Assembly: GCA_032027125.1 (NCBI GenBank)
Contig: JAVSMQ010000001.1
Coordinates: 1,326,679 to 1,390,678 of the forward strand
Direction of reading: 5' to 3'
Length of the DNA stretch: 64,000 nucleotides
Source: JANJTB01 sp032027125
GTDB lineage: Bacteria > Bacteroidota > Ignavibacteria > Kapaibacteriales > UBA2268
Shown: positions 16,470-25,342 of the stretch, piece after piece
Numbering within the stretch: the first letter of the stretch is position 1
Layout: each line of letters starts with the position of its first letter
Translations under genes and position numbers: made by a program
The notes under the pieces: model-generated
Database searches by the model: none
Told to the model about the DNA's origin: nothing
The model's input: only the letters and a program-made list of their open reading frames with translations

Positions 16470-18740
16470 ATGAATAGAGTCCGTATATCCCTAATGATTA
16501 TCGGTATGATTTTCGTTGCAGTATTTGATTTAAATAGTCAGATTAGATTAGACAATTGGGTTGCCCATACTTCCCTTGTCCAGACGCAATCAATTGATAT
16601 TGACCTTAACTGCAGAATCTGGGCTGCATCATCAGGAGGCGTATATTCAATAAAACCTGATGGTACGGACTACCGCGTTTTCAGGAATATTGACCAAATG
16701 CTTGATATTGATATTACAACTATTCGTATTCATCCTGTCAGCGGTAAAGTTTTTGCAGGAAGTAAAAACGGTTATCTTGATATATATGATAACAATGGCA
16801 ACTGGACTCATGTAACCGATATTTACAATCAGAAATTTTCCAATCCGCAAATAAACGATATTGTTTTTCACGGTGATAAGGCATTTATAGCAGGCGGGTT
16901 CGGTCTTGCCGTTATTGATTTAAGCAAAATGGTATTCATTGAAACAGCAAGAAGGTTCGCAGGTTTCAGTACTAACAGTCCTGTCAATAGAATTTTGTTG
17001 GATGGGGAGAAGATTTGGATTGCAACAACCGGTGGAATTGCATCCGCTTCTGTCAACGATATGCTTGCTAATCCTGCAAACTGGGTTGGTTATCCTTCAA
17101 ATCCCGGATTATTTGAAACCTCAATTATCGACATAGCAATCTTTAAAGGTACTACTTATGCAATGTCTGAGAAATTTATAACAAAATTAGTTAATGACAC
17201 ATTAAGGGAATATAAATCTACTCAGGACAAATACACATCAATTTATAGTGTAAATGACAGCCTCATGGTTTACTCAAATATTTTCGGCTTGTTAAACTCA
17301 GATGATAAATTAATTGAAATACCGCATTCTGATTTTGTTGAAGGTTTCAGACCTTATAATTTCGGAGATAAAAGCGGTTATATTGTCAAATATAGAAATA
17401 TTGGAATTGGTATATTTATAAATGATATATTTACAAATTATATACCGGATTCTCCATTGTCTAATGTATCAAATGACCTTTCAGTTGATAAAGACGGAGT
17501 TTTATGGGTTGCAACAGATGAGGACCCAAATGGAAAAGGATTCGCAAAATTTGACGGTAATACCTGGAAAAATTTCACCTTAAAAGAATATCCTCAGATA
17601 AAAGCTAATAGTTACAATAGAATTACAACTTCCCGTGACGGAAGAATCATACTTGGTAGTTATGGCAGCGGGCTTTTAGTGGTAGAGCCCGAAGGCACTA
17701 ATTATAAATTCCGTCACTTCGATACTTCCAATTCAGTCTTAATCGGTTTATCGAATGCTCCCGCTTATCTTGTCTGCGGAAAGCCAAGGGTTGATAATTC
17801 CGGTAATATCTGGGTTCCTATGGTTGGCAATGAATCTCCGGGACCATCACTTGTTGTATTCGACAAAGATTATAAATCTTATGGTTTTGTTAATCCCCGA
17901 AATTCAATTCAAAGATACTTTGCTTCGCTTGCAATTGATTTTTACGGGACAAAATGGGTAGGCGGAAGCCGTACTCAGGGACTTGGCATGATGTATCTCA
18001 ACGAAAAGGGTACACTAACTGACAGAAGTGATGACATCAGCCGGATGATTACCCAAAATGACAATTCAAATATGCCGGATAATACACATAATTACATTGA
18101 AGTTGATAAAAGCGGATATGTGTGGATTGGTACACCCCGCGGACTTGCAGTTATAGCAAATCCGTCAAGTGCAATTGCCTCACAGCCCAATATAAATATC
18201 AGAAATTTAAACCGATTAATCGGCGAGCAAAATATTAATTACATTCTTGTTGATGCACAAAACAATAAATGGCTTGCCACCAATAACGGCATTCTGGTGA
18301 TTAACCCAGATGGCTCTGATACAGTAGGTACTATAAATATCAGTAATTCACCGCTTCCAACAAATGAAATTGTATCAATTGGATATAACGAGAATACCGG
18401 TCAAATGTATTTTGGCAGTAAAATGGGTATTTATGAAGCTACAAGTTTATCTGTACTTCCATCAGCAAGTTACAACATAACATGTTATCCGCAGCCTTTC
18501 AATATTGATAAGGACAACGAACTCATAATTGACGGACTTGAAGACTACTCGGATATCAGGATTGTCACACCAGCCGGAATATTGGTAAGAAAAATGTTTG
18601 TGAACAGTAAAAAAGCAATCTGGGACGGAAAAGATGAGAACGGCAATAAAGCACCAAACGGTGTTTATCTCATTATGGCTACATCATCATCAACGAAACA
18701 TTCTGCAGTTCAGAAAATAGCTGTTCTAAGCGGAAATTAA
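16470..18740 (+). CDS. PorZ-like double beta-propeller protein (T9SS component)
   Basis: A 756-residue exported protein with a hydrophobic signal segment (about 5-22, ending NSQ). Two runs of propeller blades (about 30-300 and 320-660) carry motifs such as IWAASSGGVYSI, LWVATDEDP, YVWIGTPRGLAVI and KWLATNNGILVI. The C-terminal domain (about 665-756; IVTPAGILVRKMF, WDGKDENGNKAPNGVYLI) is an immunoglobulin-like fold. Two propellers plus such a domain match PorZ, which works with the PorU sortase on the T9SS attachment complex. The ending is not the usual KFVKM cargo type. Alternatively it is a T9SS cargo or a periplasmic sensor-like protein; no kinase is fused. It follows ribH by 66 bp. Confidence 0.6.
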   Translation: MNRVRISLMIIGMIFVAVFDLNSQIRLDNWVAHTSLVQTQSIDIDLNCRIWAASSGGVYSIKPDGTDYRVFRNIDQMLDIDITTIRIHPVSGKVFAGSKNGYLDIYDNNGNWTHVTDIYNQKFSNPQINDIVFHGDKAFIAGGFGLAVIDLSKMVFIETARRFAGFSTNSPVNRILLDGEKIWIATTGGIASASVNDMLANPANWVGYPSNPGLFETSIIDIAIFKGTTYAMSEKFITKLVNDTLREYKSTQDKYTSIYSVNDSLMVYSNIFGLLNSDDKLIEIPHSDFVEGFRPYNFGDKSGYIVKYRNIGIGIFINDIFTNYIPDSPLSNVSNDLSVDKDGVLWVATDEDPNGKGFAKFDGNTWKNFTLKEYPQIKANSYNRITTSRDGRIILGSYGSGLLVVEPEGTNYKFRHFDTSNSVLIGLSNAPAYLVCGKPRVDNSGNIWVPMVGNESPGPSLVVFDKDYKSYGFVNPRNSIQRYFASLAIDFYGTKWVGGSRTQGLGMMYLNEKGTLTDRSDDISRMITQNDNSNMPDNTHNYIEVDKSGYVWIGTPRGLAVIANPSSAIASQPNINIRNLNRLIGEQNINYILVDAQNNKWLATNNGILVINPDGSDTVGTINISNSPLPTNEIVSIGYNENTGQMYFGSKMGIYEATSLSVLPSASYNITCYPQPFNIDKDNELIIDGLEDYSDIRIVTPAGILVRKMFVNSKKAIWDGKDENGNKAPNGVYLIMATSSSTKHSAVQKIAVLSGN

Positions 18741-19018
18741 ACTGTTATATATTGATTTCAATCATGTATCAAATTATCTGATTTCAGGTATGATGTTGGA
18801 ATGGTATTATAATATTCAAATTTGTACCTAACCGAAAACTATAAAAATATTGTATTTTAAATATAGTTGCCTTATATTTTAAATTTGATAGTTCACTTAG
18901 CTAAAACAGACCCCACCTAAATCCTCCTCAAGGGGAGGACTGAAAACCCCTGGCTACGGAATTTTCATGATGATTTTGATGATTAATCATATTTGGAATA
19001 ACTAACAATTTCAGGTAA
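18741..19018. other. Spacer with a short dispersed-type palindrome
   Basis: About 280 bp without a gene before the rplI terminator. It contains TCCTCC (18922-18927) pairing with GGAGGA (18934-18939) inside a C/G-rich patch of the kind often repeated between genes in this lineage. Nothing else is recognisable. Confidence 0.5.
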
Positions 19019-19020
19019 CA

Positions 19021-19058
19021 AAAAAAGTAGAAATCATTTCTATAATTTCTACTTTTTT
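19021..19058. terminator. Bidirectional terminator below rplI
   Basis: AAGTAGAAAT (19025-19034) pairs with ATTTCTACTT (19045-19054), with an A-run before and a T-run after. It ends the lolD-rpsF-rplI transcripts on the minus strand. Confidence 0.88.
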
Positions 19059-19085
19059 AATTTTTAAAATCTTCAGAAAAAAGAT

Positions 19086-19535
19086 TTATTCTTCTTCGCT
19101 GATGACCCAAACTTTGATATTTGCAACAACATCCGGATGAAGCTTGACTTTGGCATCAAAAACGCCAAGAGTTTTGATTGATTCATCAATAATAATTGCA
19201 CGTTTGTCAATTTCATAGCCCTTAAGAGAAAGCTCATGTGCAACCATCGCGTTTGTAACCGAACCGTAGAGTTTGCCTTCTTCACCGACTTTCATTGCAA
19301 TACTTACCTGTACTTCCGAAAGGTTAGCAGCAACTACTTCAGCGGCAACTTTTTCTTTAGCTAATTTTTTGTTACGGTGCTGTTTTTCGATTTCTAATCT
19401 TTTAACTGCACTTTCAGACGCATAATAAGCGTAATCTCTTGGTATAAGATAATTGCGTCCGTAACCGTCTTTGACGTTTACGATTTCGCCCATGTTACCT
19501 AAATTGACCAAATCTTTTCTAAGTATAACTTTCAT
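19086..19535 (-). CDS. rplI: 50S ribosomal protein L9
   Basis: A 149-residue L9: N-terminal rRNA-binding domain (MKVILRKDLVNLGNMGEIV, then VKDGYGRNYLIPR), a long linking helix, and a C-terminal domain with GKLYGSVTNAMVA. L9 binds 23S rRNA domain V and restrains frameshifting. It follows rpsF by 59 bp; the rpsR gene normally found between the two is absent. Confidence 0.97.
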   Translation of the reverse strand: MKVILRKDLVNLGNMGEIVNVKDGYGRNYLIPRDYAYYASESAVKRLEIEKQHRNKKLAKEKVAAEVVAANLSEVQVSIAMKVGEEGKLYGSVTNAMVAHELSLKGYEIDKRAIIIDESIKTLGVFDAKVKLHPDVVANIKVWVISEEE

Positions 19536-19594
19536 TTTAATTTATCCTATTTTTTTTCTAGATTAAGAGAAATAGTATTTGCAATATTAAACAA

Positions 19595-20026
19595 TTACAA
19601 TTCTACTTTTTCTTCCTGAAGAGGAACATCTCTAAATTCAGGTTTGGCAACAGTATCAGTACCTGATATCAAACTGGTACCTGACTCTTTGCCTTCTGCA
19701 AGAGATTTCTCCCTGCGGTGCTGACGTAATTTTTCCGGCAGAACGAGTGTAAGGTGCCTCAAGACAGTATCTTCGAGTACGAAAAACCTTTCAAGTGCAG
19801 GCAGATTAACAGGTAATGTTTCAAAAACCAGATGCACGTAATAGCCGTTATATTTCTTGTTAATTGGGTAAGCTAACCTTTTACGTCCCCACTTATCAGT
19901 CTCAAGAATGACACCGCCATGATTTTCGACATAACTGGAAATTTTATTTATAACAGCATCAATGTCGTTGTCTTCCAAAGCGGCATTAATTATAATAGTT
20001 GACTCATAAACACGGCGAACATTCAT
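19595..20026 (-). CDS. rpsF: 30S ribosomal protein S6
   Basis: S6 of 143 residues (RRVYESTIIINAAL, GRKRLAYPINKKYNGYYVHLVFE, LRHLTLVLPEKL). S6 binds the central domain of 16S rRNA, normally as a heterodimer with S18. The tail beyond residue about 115 is charged and not conserved. It heads the rpsF-rplI pair. Confidence 0.96.
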   Translation of the reverse strand: MNVRRVYESTIIINAALEDNDIDAVINKISSYVENHGGVILETDKWGRKRLAYPINKKYNGYYVHLVFETLPVNLPALERFFVLEDTVLRHLTLVLPEKLRQHRREKSLAEGKESGTSLISGTDTVAKPEFRDVPLQEEKVEL

Positions 20027-20154
20027 TTACAATTTCTCCTAATTTTATTTCTTTAGTCACCCGAATATTAATTCGGCGGCAAAATATAGAAATACAAAAA
20101 TAACATTATTTTTTATACTGACAAAATAATTTTTGATTTAAAACATAAAATCAA

Positions 20155-20877
20155 TTATTTTGCAAAATTTTTACCTATTCCGGATTTAGTAATATCACTA
20201 ACGATTTTACCATATCCCATAGTACATATTCTTCCTGCCACACCGGCTACATCATTGCTGTGGGTTGCAACCAAACATGTAAGTTTGTACTCTTCCATTA
20301 TTTGTTGCAGCAAGTCTAATACAGCAGTAGAATTTGCAGCATCCAAATTTCCTGTCGGTTCGTCGGCAAGTATAATCTCAGGGTCATTTACCAATGCACG
20401 TGCAATAGCAATTCTCTGCTGTTCACCGCCGGAAAGTTCCATCGGTTTGTGATTCAGACGATGCGACATTTTAACTTTATCAATCAGAAATCCGGCTTTT
20501 TCAGCGGCATTTTTTTTATTCATGCCTGCAATAAAAGCAGGTATCATCACATTTTCAAGGGCTGTAAACTCCGGCAAAAGCTGATTAAACTGAAAAACAA
20601 ATCCAAGCATTTGATTTCTCAATTTTGATAATGCGAAATCATCCATTGATGTTATTTCGTAATTTATACCGTCTTTTGAAATTACAATTTCTCCGCTGTC
20701 AGGTTTATCAAGAGTTCCTAAAAGATACAGCAGAGTACTTTTTCCAACACCTGAAGGACCTACAAGGGCAGTAAACTGTCCTCTTTCAATTTCAAGATTC
20801 AAATCATTGAGAACGACTGTTTTGTCCTCTCCTCTGATTTGGAATGATTTAACGATATTTTTAACTGAAATTAACAT
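20155..20877 (-). CDS. lolD: Lipoprotein-export ABC ATPase, LolD-like
   Basis: A 240-residue ABC ATPase: Walker A GPSGVGKSTLL, Q-loop FQFNQLLPEFTALENVMIP, signature LSGGEQQRIAIARAL, Walker B ILADEPTGNLD and a switch histidine in VATHS. The Q-loop region is typical of LolD, which powers release of lipoproteins from the inner membrane to LolA with LolC/E. No permease gene is adjacent, so a MacB-type or other partner cannot be excluded. It lies between rplQ and rpsF on the same strand, separated from rplQ by a long hairpin. Confidence 0.82.
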   Translation of the reverse strand: MLISVKNIVKSFQIRGEDKTVVLNDLNLEIERGQFTALVGPSGVGKSTLLYLLGTLDKPDSGEIVISKDGINYEITSMDDFALSKLRNQMLGFVFQFNQLLPEFTALENVMIPAFIAGMNKKNAAEKAGFLIDKVKMSHRLNHKPMELSGGEQQRIAIARALVNDPEIILADEPTGNLDAANSTAVLDLLQQIMEEYKLTCLVATHSNDVAGVAGRICTMGYGKIVSDITKSGIGKNFAK

Positions 20878-20887
20878 AAAATATACA

Positions 20888-20944
20888 AGAGGCTGTCCAA
20901 TACTAATGTCATAAAATTAAATCTGACATAATTGGACAGCCTCT
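20888..20944. repeat. Long imperfect hairpin after rplQ
   Basis: AGAGGCTGTCCAAT (20888-20901) is perfectly complementary to 20931-20944, with a second inner pairing ATGTCA (20906-20911) and TGACAT (20924-20929). It closes the ribosomal super-operon. The minus-strand exit is T-rich but lacks a clean T-run, so it may be a terminator, an attenuator for lolD, or a solo remnant: GAGGCTGTCC-type ends resemble insertion sequence termini. Confidence 0.75.
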
Positions 20945-20962
20945 GCAATGGAATATTACAAA

Positions 20963-21697
20963 TTAATCCTTATTTTCTTCATCAGCGGCTTTAGGAGTCA
21001 CTTCTTCAGCAGTAGGCTCAACAACTTCGGCAATTGAATCTTCAGTTGCTTCTGCAATTAAATCATTTTCAACTGAAGGAGTTTCTTCAATTTCTGCTAC
21101 TTCAATAGTTTCTTCAACAATCGGTTCAGGAGCTTCTTCCTTTACGGGAGCAACTTTTTCAACCGGCTTAGTTTTCTTTACAGTTGTTTCAGCAGCAGGT
21201 TTAGGTGATGTTTTCTTTGCTAAAGTTTCCGTACCCGGTTTAGCAGCAGCCGGCTTTCTTTTTTTCTTCAGTTCGGCAAGACCGTCCTGAGGAGCAGCAA
21301 AATCAACAAGTTCTATAATAGCAGTCTTTCCTGCATCACCATGTCTGATACCTGTTTTGATAACTCTAGTATATCCGCCGTTTCTTTCAACCACAGCCGG
21401 AGCAATAGAATCAAACAATTCTGCTAAAACTTCTTTAACACGAATATGACGTCCTACGATTCTACGGCTGTGAACGTCAACAGTTTGACCTTCATGCAAC
21501 AAACCCTGCCTTTCTTTAAGAAGTGCATTCTTAGCTTTAGTTATTAAACTTTCCGCATAAGGTCTCAGTTCTTTAGCTTTAGCTAAGGTTGTTTTTATAC
21601 TCTTATGTCTGAAGAGCTCAGTAGCCAAATTTGCAAGAAGTGCTTTTCTATGGCTGCTGGTTCTTTTTAATTTTCTTCCTGATACCAAGTGTCTCAT
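20963..21697 (-). CDS. rplQ: 50S ribosomal protein L17 with long C-terminal tail
   Basis: The first about 135 residues are normal L17 (MRHLVSGRKLKRTSSHRKAL, ELFRHKSIKTTLAKAKELRP, NGGYTRVIKTG). It lies around the peptide exit tunnel on the 50S subunit. Residues about 136-244 form an extra low-complexity tail: first basic (KKKRKPAAAKPG), then rich in Pro, Ala and Glu. The tail nearly doubles the protein (typical length 115-130). Last gene of the super-operon, 36 bp after rpoA. Confidence 0.96.
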   Translation of the reverse strand: MRHLVSGRKLKRTSSHRKALLANLATELFRHKSIKTTLAKAKELRPYAESLITKAKNALLKERQGLLHEGQTVDVHSRRIVGRHIRVKEVLAELFDSIAPAVVERNGGYTRVIKTGIRHGDAGKTAIIELVDFAAPQDGLAELKKKRKPAAAKPGTETLAKKTSPKPAAETTVKKTKPVEKVAPVKEEAPEPIVEETIEVAEIEETPSVENDLIAEATEDSIAEVVEPTAEEVTPKAADEENKD

Positions 21698-21733
21698 GAT
21701 TAGAACTCTATTTCAACAGTAATACAATCAAAA

Positions 21734-22753
21734 TTAATCAATTAATGCTTCTGGAGCAATTTTATCATCCTTCAAATACTGTTCAACACTCATACCGAAT
21801 TCTAAGCCGTTAATCATAACAACTTCTGAAAGTTCAGCAAGTGATTTTCTTCCGAAATTACGGAATTTAAGCAGTTCAGATTCCTGCAATTGAACAAGTT
21901 CTGAAAGTGTTTTGATACTGGCAGCCTTTAGACAGTTATGAGCTCTAACCGAGAGTTCAAGTTCTTCAACCGGAGTGAGAAGTATTTTTCTCAGTCTGTT
22001 ACGTTCTGCCGTTTTTACTTCTTCTTCGACAACTTCCTGAACAGGAACTTCTTCCTCGTATTGTTCGAAATTAATGAAGTATTTAATATGGTCGTTCATG
22101 ATTTTTGCAGCAGCATGAACTGCTTCCTGAGCCGAAATAGTACCATCGGTTTTGACGTCAAGAACAAGTCTTTCGTAGTCAGTCCTCTGACCAACGCGAT
22201 ACGGCTCTATTGCATATACAACATTCATAATAGGAGTATATATCGAGTCAATAGGAAGCATACCGACGGGGAAATCAGTAATAACCTGTTCTTCAGCAGG
22301 AACGTAGCCTTTGCCTTTACCGAGTCTTAATTCAACATCAAACTCAGCATCATCCGACAAAGTAGCTATATGCTTATCGGGGTCCATAACTTCGAGAGTG
22401 GGAGCTGCATTCTGGATATCTTTTGCTGTCCATGTGCCGGGTCCTTTCATTTGAAGCATAACCTTTGACAATTTTTTGTCAGAGGTTTTGATTCTCATCT
22501 CTTTCAGGTTAAGGATAATTTCCGAAGTATCTTCAACTACTCCCTGAATGGTCTGGAATTCGTGCAGAACATCGGTTATTTTCAAACCGATAATAGCAGT
22601 ACCCGGAATTGAAGAAAGCAATATTCTTCTTAAAGCATTACCAATAGTAACGCCAAACCCCGGCTCCAGAGGTTGCATAATGAATCTGCCATGCGATTCG
22701 GCAGATGTTTCTTCTAATATTACCCTATCGGGCATTTGCATTTGAGTATTCAT
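21734..22753 (-). CDS. rpoA: RNA polymerase alpha subunit
   Basis: The 339-residue alpha subunit: an N-terminal dimerisation domain (about 1-235; GFGVTIGNALRRILLSSIPG) nucleates core assembly, and the C-terminal HhH domain (about 265-330; VEELELSVRAHNCLK, LKFRNFGRKSLAEL) contacts UP elements and activators. It follows rpsK directly; the rpsD gene usually between them is missing. Confidence 0.98.
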   Translation of the reverse strand: MNTQMQMPDRVILEETSAESHGRFIMQPLEPGFGVTIGNALRRILLSSIPGTAIIGLKITDVLHEFQTIQGVVEDTSEIILNLKEMRIKTSDKKLSKVMLQMKGPGTWTAKDIQNAAPTLEVMDPDKHIATLSDDAEFDVELRLGKGKGYVPAEEQVITDFPVGMLPIDSIYTPIMNVVYAIEPYRVGQRTDYERLVLDVKTDGTISAQEAVHAAAKIMNDHIKYFINFEQYEEEVPVQEVVEEEVKTAERNRLRKILLTPVEELELSVRAHNCLKAASIKTLSELVQLQESELLKFRNFGRKSLAELSEVVMINGLEFGMSVEQYLKDDKIAPEALID

Positions 22754-22806
22754 ATATTAATTTCAATCTTTAGTTTTTGTGAACAATTATATGAATGCCG
22801 CGAGAA

Positions 22807-23187
22807 TTATACTCTTCTTCTTTTTGGCGGACGACAACCGTTATGCGGTATAGGTGTACGGTCAACAATACTGTGAATTTCAAGCCCAGCCTGAGCGAGA
22901 GCACGAACTGCTGCTTCTCTGCCCGAACCCGGTCCTTTAACCAATACATCAACCTTTCTCAGACCCATATCGTAAGCTTCTTTTGCTGATTTTTCAGCTG
23001 AAATCTGGGCGGCATAAGGGGTATTCTTTTTAGAGCCCCTAAAACCATTTTTGCCTGCCGATGACCAGCAAAGTGTATTTCCATACATGTCGGTTATCGT
23101 TACTTGCACATTATTAAAAGTAGCCCTGATAAATGCTTTACCATGAATATCAGAAACAACTTTCTTTTTGACTTTCTTTTTTGCCAC
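22807..23187 (-). CDS. rpsK: 30S ribosomal protein S11
   Basis: A 126-residue S11 (IRATFNNVQVTITDMYGN, GFRGSKKNTPYAAQ, VKGPGSGREAAVRAL, ending GCRPPKRRRV), a platform protein near the mRNA exit. It lies 42 bp after rpsM and 53 bp before rpoA. The basic C-terminus is intact. Confidence 0.98.
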   Translation of the reverse strand: MAKKKVKKKVVSDIHGKAFIRATFNNVQVTITDMYGNTLCWSSAGKNGFRGSKKNTPYAAQISAEKSAKEAYDMGLRKVDVLVKGPGSGREAAVRALAQAGLEIHSIVDRTPIPHNGCRPPKRRRV

Positions 23188-23229
23188 GCTATTTTACCTA
23201 AATTTAATGTACAAACCATCTCATAGAGA

Positions 23230-23604
23230 TTATTTAGTTGCTTTCTTCTTTCCGGCAACTGTTTTCTTGCGACCTTTACGAGTTCGTGCATTCGTACGAG
23301 TCCTTTGCCCTCTAACAGGCAAGCCGCGTCTGTGACGTAAGCCACGATAACAACCGATATCCATAAGACGTTTGATATTCATCTGAATTTCGCTTCTAAG
23401 CTGTCCTTCAGTTTTATAATTATCAAGTTCCTGGCGAATTCTTGACACTTCGTCGTCAGACCAATCGCCAACACGTTTGGATACTTCAATTCCTGCTTGG
23501 TTCAAGACTTTCTCTGAAGTAGTCTTGCCAATTCCGAAGATATAGGTTAGTCCTATGATCCCGCGTTTATTTTTTGGTAAGTCTATACCGGCAATACGAG
23601 CCAC
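23230..23604 (-). CDS. rpsM: 30S ribosomal protein S13
   Basis: A 124-residue S13: MARIAGIDLPKNKRGIIGL, the helix-two-turn-helix region IFGIGKTTSEKVL, and RGLPVRGQRTRTNARTRKG with a lysine-rich end. It contacts the P-site tRNA and bridges to the 50S head. It follows rpmJ by 15 bp. Confidence 0.98.
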   Translation of the reverse strand: MARIAGIDLPKNKRGIIGLTYIFGIGKTTSEKVLNQAGIEVSKRVGDWSDDEVSRIRQELDNYKTEGQLRSEIQMNIKRLMDIGCYRGLRHRRGLPVRGQRTRTNARTRKGRKKTVAGKKKATK

Positions 23605-23619
23605 ACTTTACTCCTTTAA

Positions 23620-23736
23620 TTAACCTTGTCTCTGCTTGAAACGTGGATTTTTCTTATTGATGACGTAAACTCTCCCTTTTCTGCGGACAATTTTATCATC
23701 TGGATTTCTTTTTTTAACAGATGCCTGAACTTTCAT
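23620..23736 (-). CDS. rpmJ: 50S ribosomal protein L36
   Basis: A short 38-residue gene read from the DNA: MKVQASVKKRNPDDKIV, then RRKGRVYVINKKNPRFKQRQG. It is the small 23S-binding L36. The usual zinc ligands (CxxC...C...H) are replaced (ASVKKR at the first pair), so this is the zinc-free C- form, as often found beside infA. It lies 10 bp after infA and 15 bp before rpsM. Confidence 0.93.
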   Translation of the reverse strand: MKVQASVKKRNPDDKIVRRKGRVYVINKKNPRFKQRQG

Positions 23737-23746
23737 GGCTAACTCA

Positions 23747-23965
23747 CTATTTAAATCTGTAAACAATTCTACCTTTGCTCAGATCGTAAGGTGATAATTC
23801 AACTGTCACCTTATCTCCCTGAAGTATCTTAATAAAGTTCATTCTCATTTTACCGGAAATATGTGCAAGTATCTTATGCCCGTTTTCCAGTTTGACGATG
23901 AACTGTGTATTCGGCAACGTTTCGTCTATTATTCCATCAACTCTTATTAAATCCTGTTTAGCCAT
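23747..23965 (-). CDS. infA: Translation initiation factor IF-1
   Basis: A 72-residue single OB-fold protein (MAKQDLIRVDGIIDETLPN, GHKILAHISGKMRMNFIKI, GDKVTVELSPYDLSKGRI). It occupies the A site of the 30S subunit during initiation. It follows secY by 30 bp; adk and map, often found here, are absent. Confidence 0.98.
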   Translation of the reverse strand: MAKQDLIRVDGIIDETLPNTQFIVKLENGHKILAHISGKMRMNFIKILQGDKVTVELSPYDLSKGRIVYRFK

Positions 23966-23995
23966 CGTTGAAATTACCGAATTATTTCTTAAAAC

Positions 23996-25342
23996 TTAAA
24001 ATCCGCCTATACCGGCTCTTCCTCTAATCTTTCCGCTCTTCATAAATCCGTCATAGTGACGCATCAATAGATGTGATTCTATCTGCTGAAGTGTATCAAG
24101 AGCAACACCAACCATAATCAATAAGCTTGTGCCTCCGAAAAAGGATGCAAAGTTCATATCAACATTAAAGAAATATGTTACGAAAGTTGGAAGTATAGCA
24201 ACTATTCCAAGAAATATAGAACCCGGCAGGGTAATTCTTGTTAGGATTGCTTCTATATATTCCGATGTATTATTACCTGGTCTGATACCGGGAATAAATC
24301 CACCCTGCTTCTTCATATTATCGGCGATATCTTTCGGATTGAAAATTATCGCGGTATAAAAATATGTAAATGCAACAATCATCAAAAAATATACTGCAGC
24401 ATAAAAGAAAGACTGGTAGTCAAATAATCTGGAAATAGTATTAAAGAACGGACTTTCCGGGAAAAATGTTGCAATAGTATTAGGTATAAACATTAAAGAC
24501 TGTGCAAATATGATAGGCATTACACCTGCAGTGTTAACTCTTAATGGGATATACTGTGTAGTTCCGCCGAACACTTTATTACCGATTTGTCTTTTGGCAT
24601 ATTGAACAGGTATTCGCCGTGCCCCCTGAGTGACCAGCACTATGGATGCAATTATCACGACAAGAAATGCTATTACGATAAGTTCAACGGGCCATAATCT
24701 CGAACCGGACATTACAAGGTTCCATTCATTTACCAAAGCAACGGGAAGCCGTGCAATGATACCAATCATAATTATCAGTGATATACCGTTGCCGATACCG
24801 CGTTCTGTAATTTGTTCGCCAAGCCACATCATAAATACAGTACCTGCCGAAAGCAAAGCTATAGCCGATATTGTAAACCACAATCCTGCATCAGGAACAA
24901 CCGGTATTCCGCCGGCAGTCTGATGTGCAAGTTTTATTGTAATACCCCAGCCCTGCAGTGCAGCAATGAAAACAGTAAGTATTCTTGTGTATTGATTTAT
25001 CTTTCTTCTGCCGTCTTCGCCTTCTTTTTGTATTTTCTGAATTTCAGGTACAACTACTCCGGCAAGCTGGAAAATGATAGACGCTGTAATATAAGGCATA
25101 ATACCAAGAGCAAAAATTGCGGCGTTTGAAAATGCACCGCCTACAAACAAGTCAAACAATCCAAAAAGAGTGTTCGAGTCCTGAGTAGCTATTGACATTT
25201 CTAAAGCTTTAACATCCACACCCGGCAATGTAATATGCGCCCCTATACGAACAACTATGAGAATACCAAGTGTAAATAATATTCTGTCTTTTAATTCTTC
25301 AATCTTGAATATGTTCTGAATTGTCTGTACAACTTTACTCAT
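23996..25342 (-). CDS. secY: Preprotein translocase subunit SecY
   Basis: The 448-residue channel subunit of the Sec translocon, with about ten transmembrane helices. Recognisable parts are the first cytosolic segment (ELKDRILFTLGILIVVRIGA), the LWFTISAIALLSAGTVFMMW helix, the GARRIPVQYAKRQIG loop that binds SecA/ribosomes, and RPGNNTSEYIEAILTRITL. Its start overlaps the end of rplO by 8 bp, implying coupled translation. Confidence 0.98.
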   Translation of the reverse strand: MSKVVQTIQNIFKIEELKDRILFTLGILIVVRIGAHITLPGVDVKALEMSIATQDSNTLFGLFDLFVGGAFSNAAIFALGIMPYITASIIFQLAGVVVPEIQKIQKEGEDGRRKINQYTRILTVFIAALQGWGITIKLAHQTAGGIPVVPDAGLWFTISAIALLSAGTVFMMWLGEQITERGIGNGISLIIMIGIIARLPVALVNEWNLVMSGSRLWPVELIVIAFLVVIIASIVLVTQGARRIPVQYAKRQIGNKVFGGTTQYIPLRVNTAGVMPIIFAQSLMFIPNTIATFFPESPFFNTISRLFDYQSFFYAAVYFLMIVAFTYFYTAIIFNPKDIADNMKKQGGFIPGIRPGNNTSEYIEAILTRITLPGSIFLGIVAILPTFVTYFFNVDMNFASFFGGTSLLIMVGVALDTLQQIESHLLMRHYDGFMKSGKIRGRAGIGGF

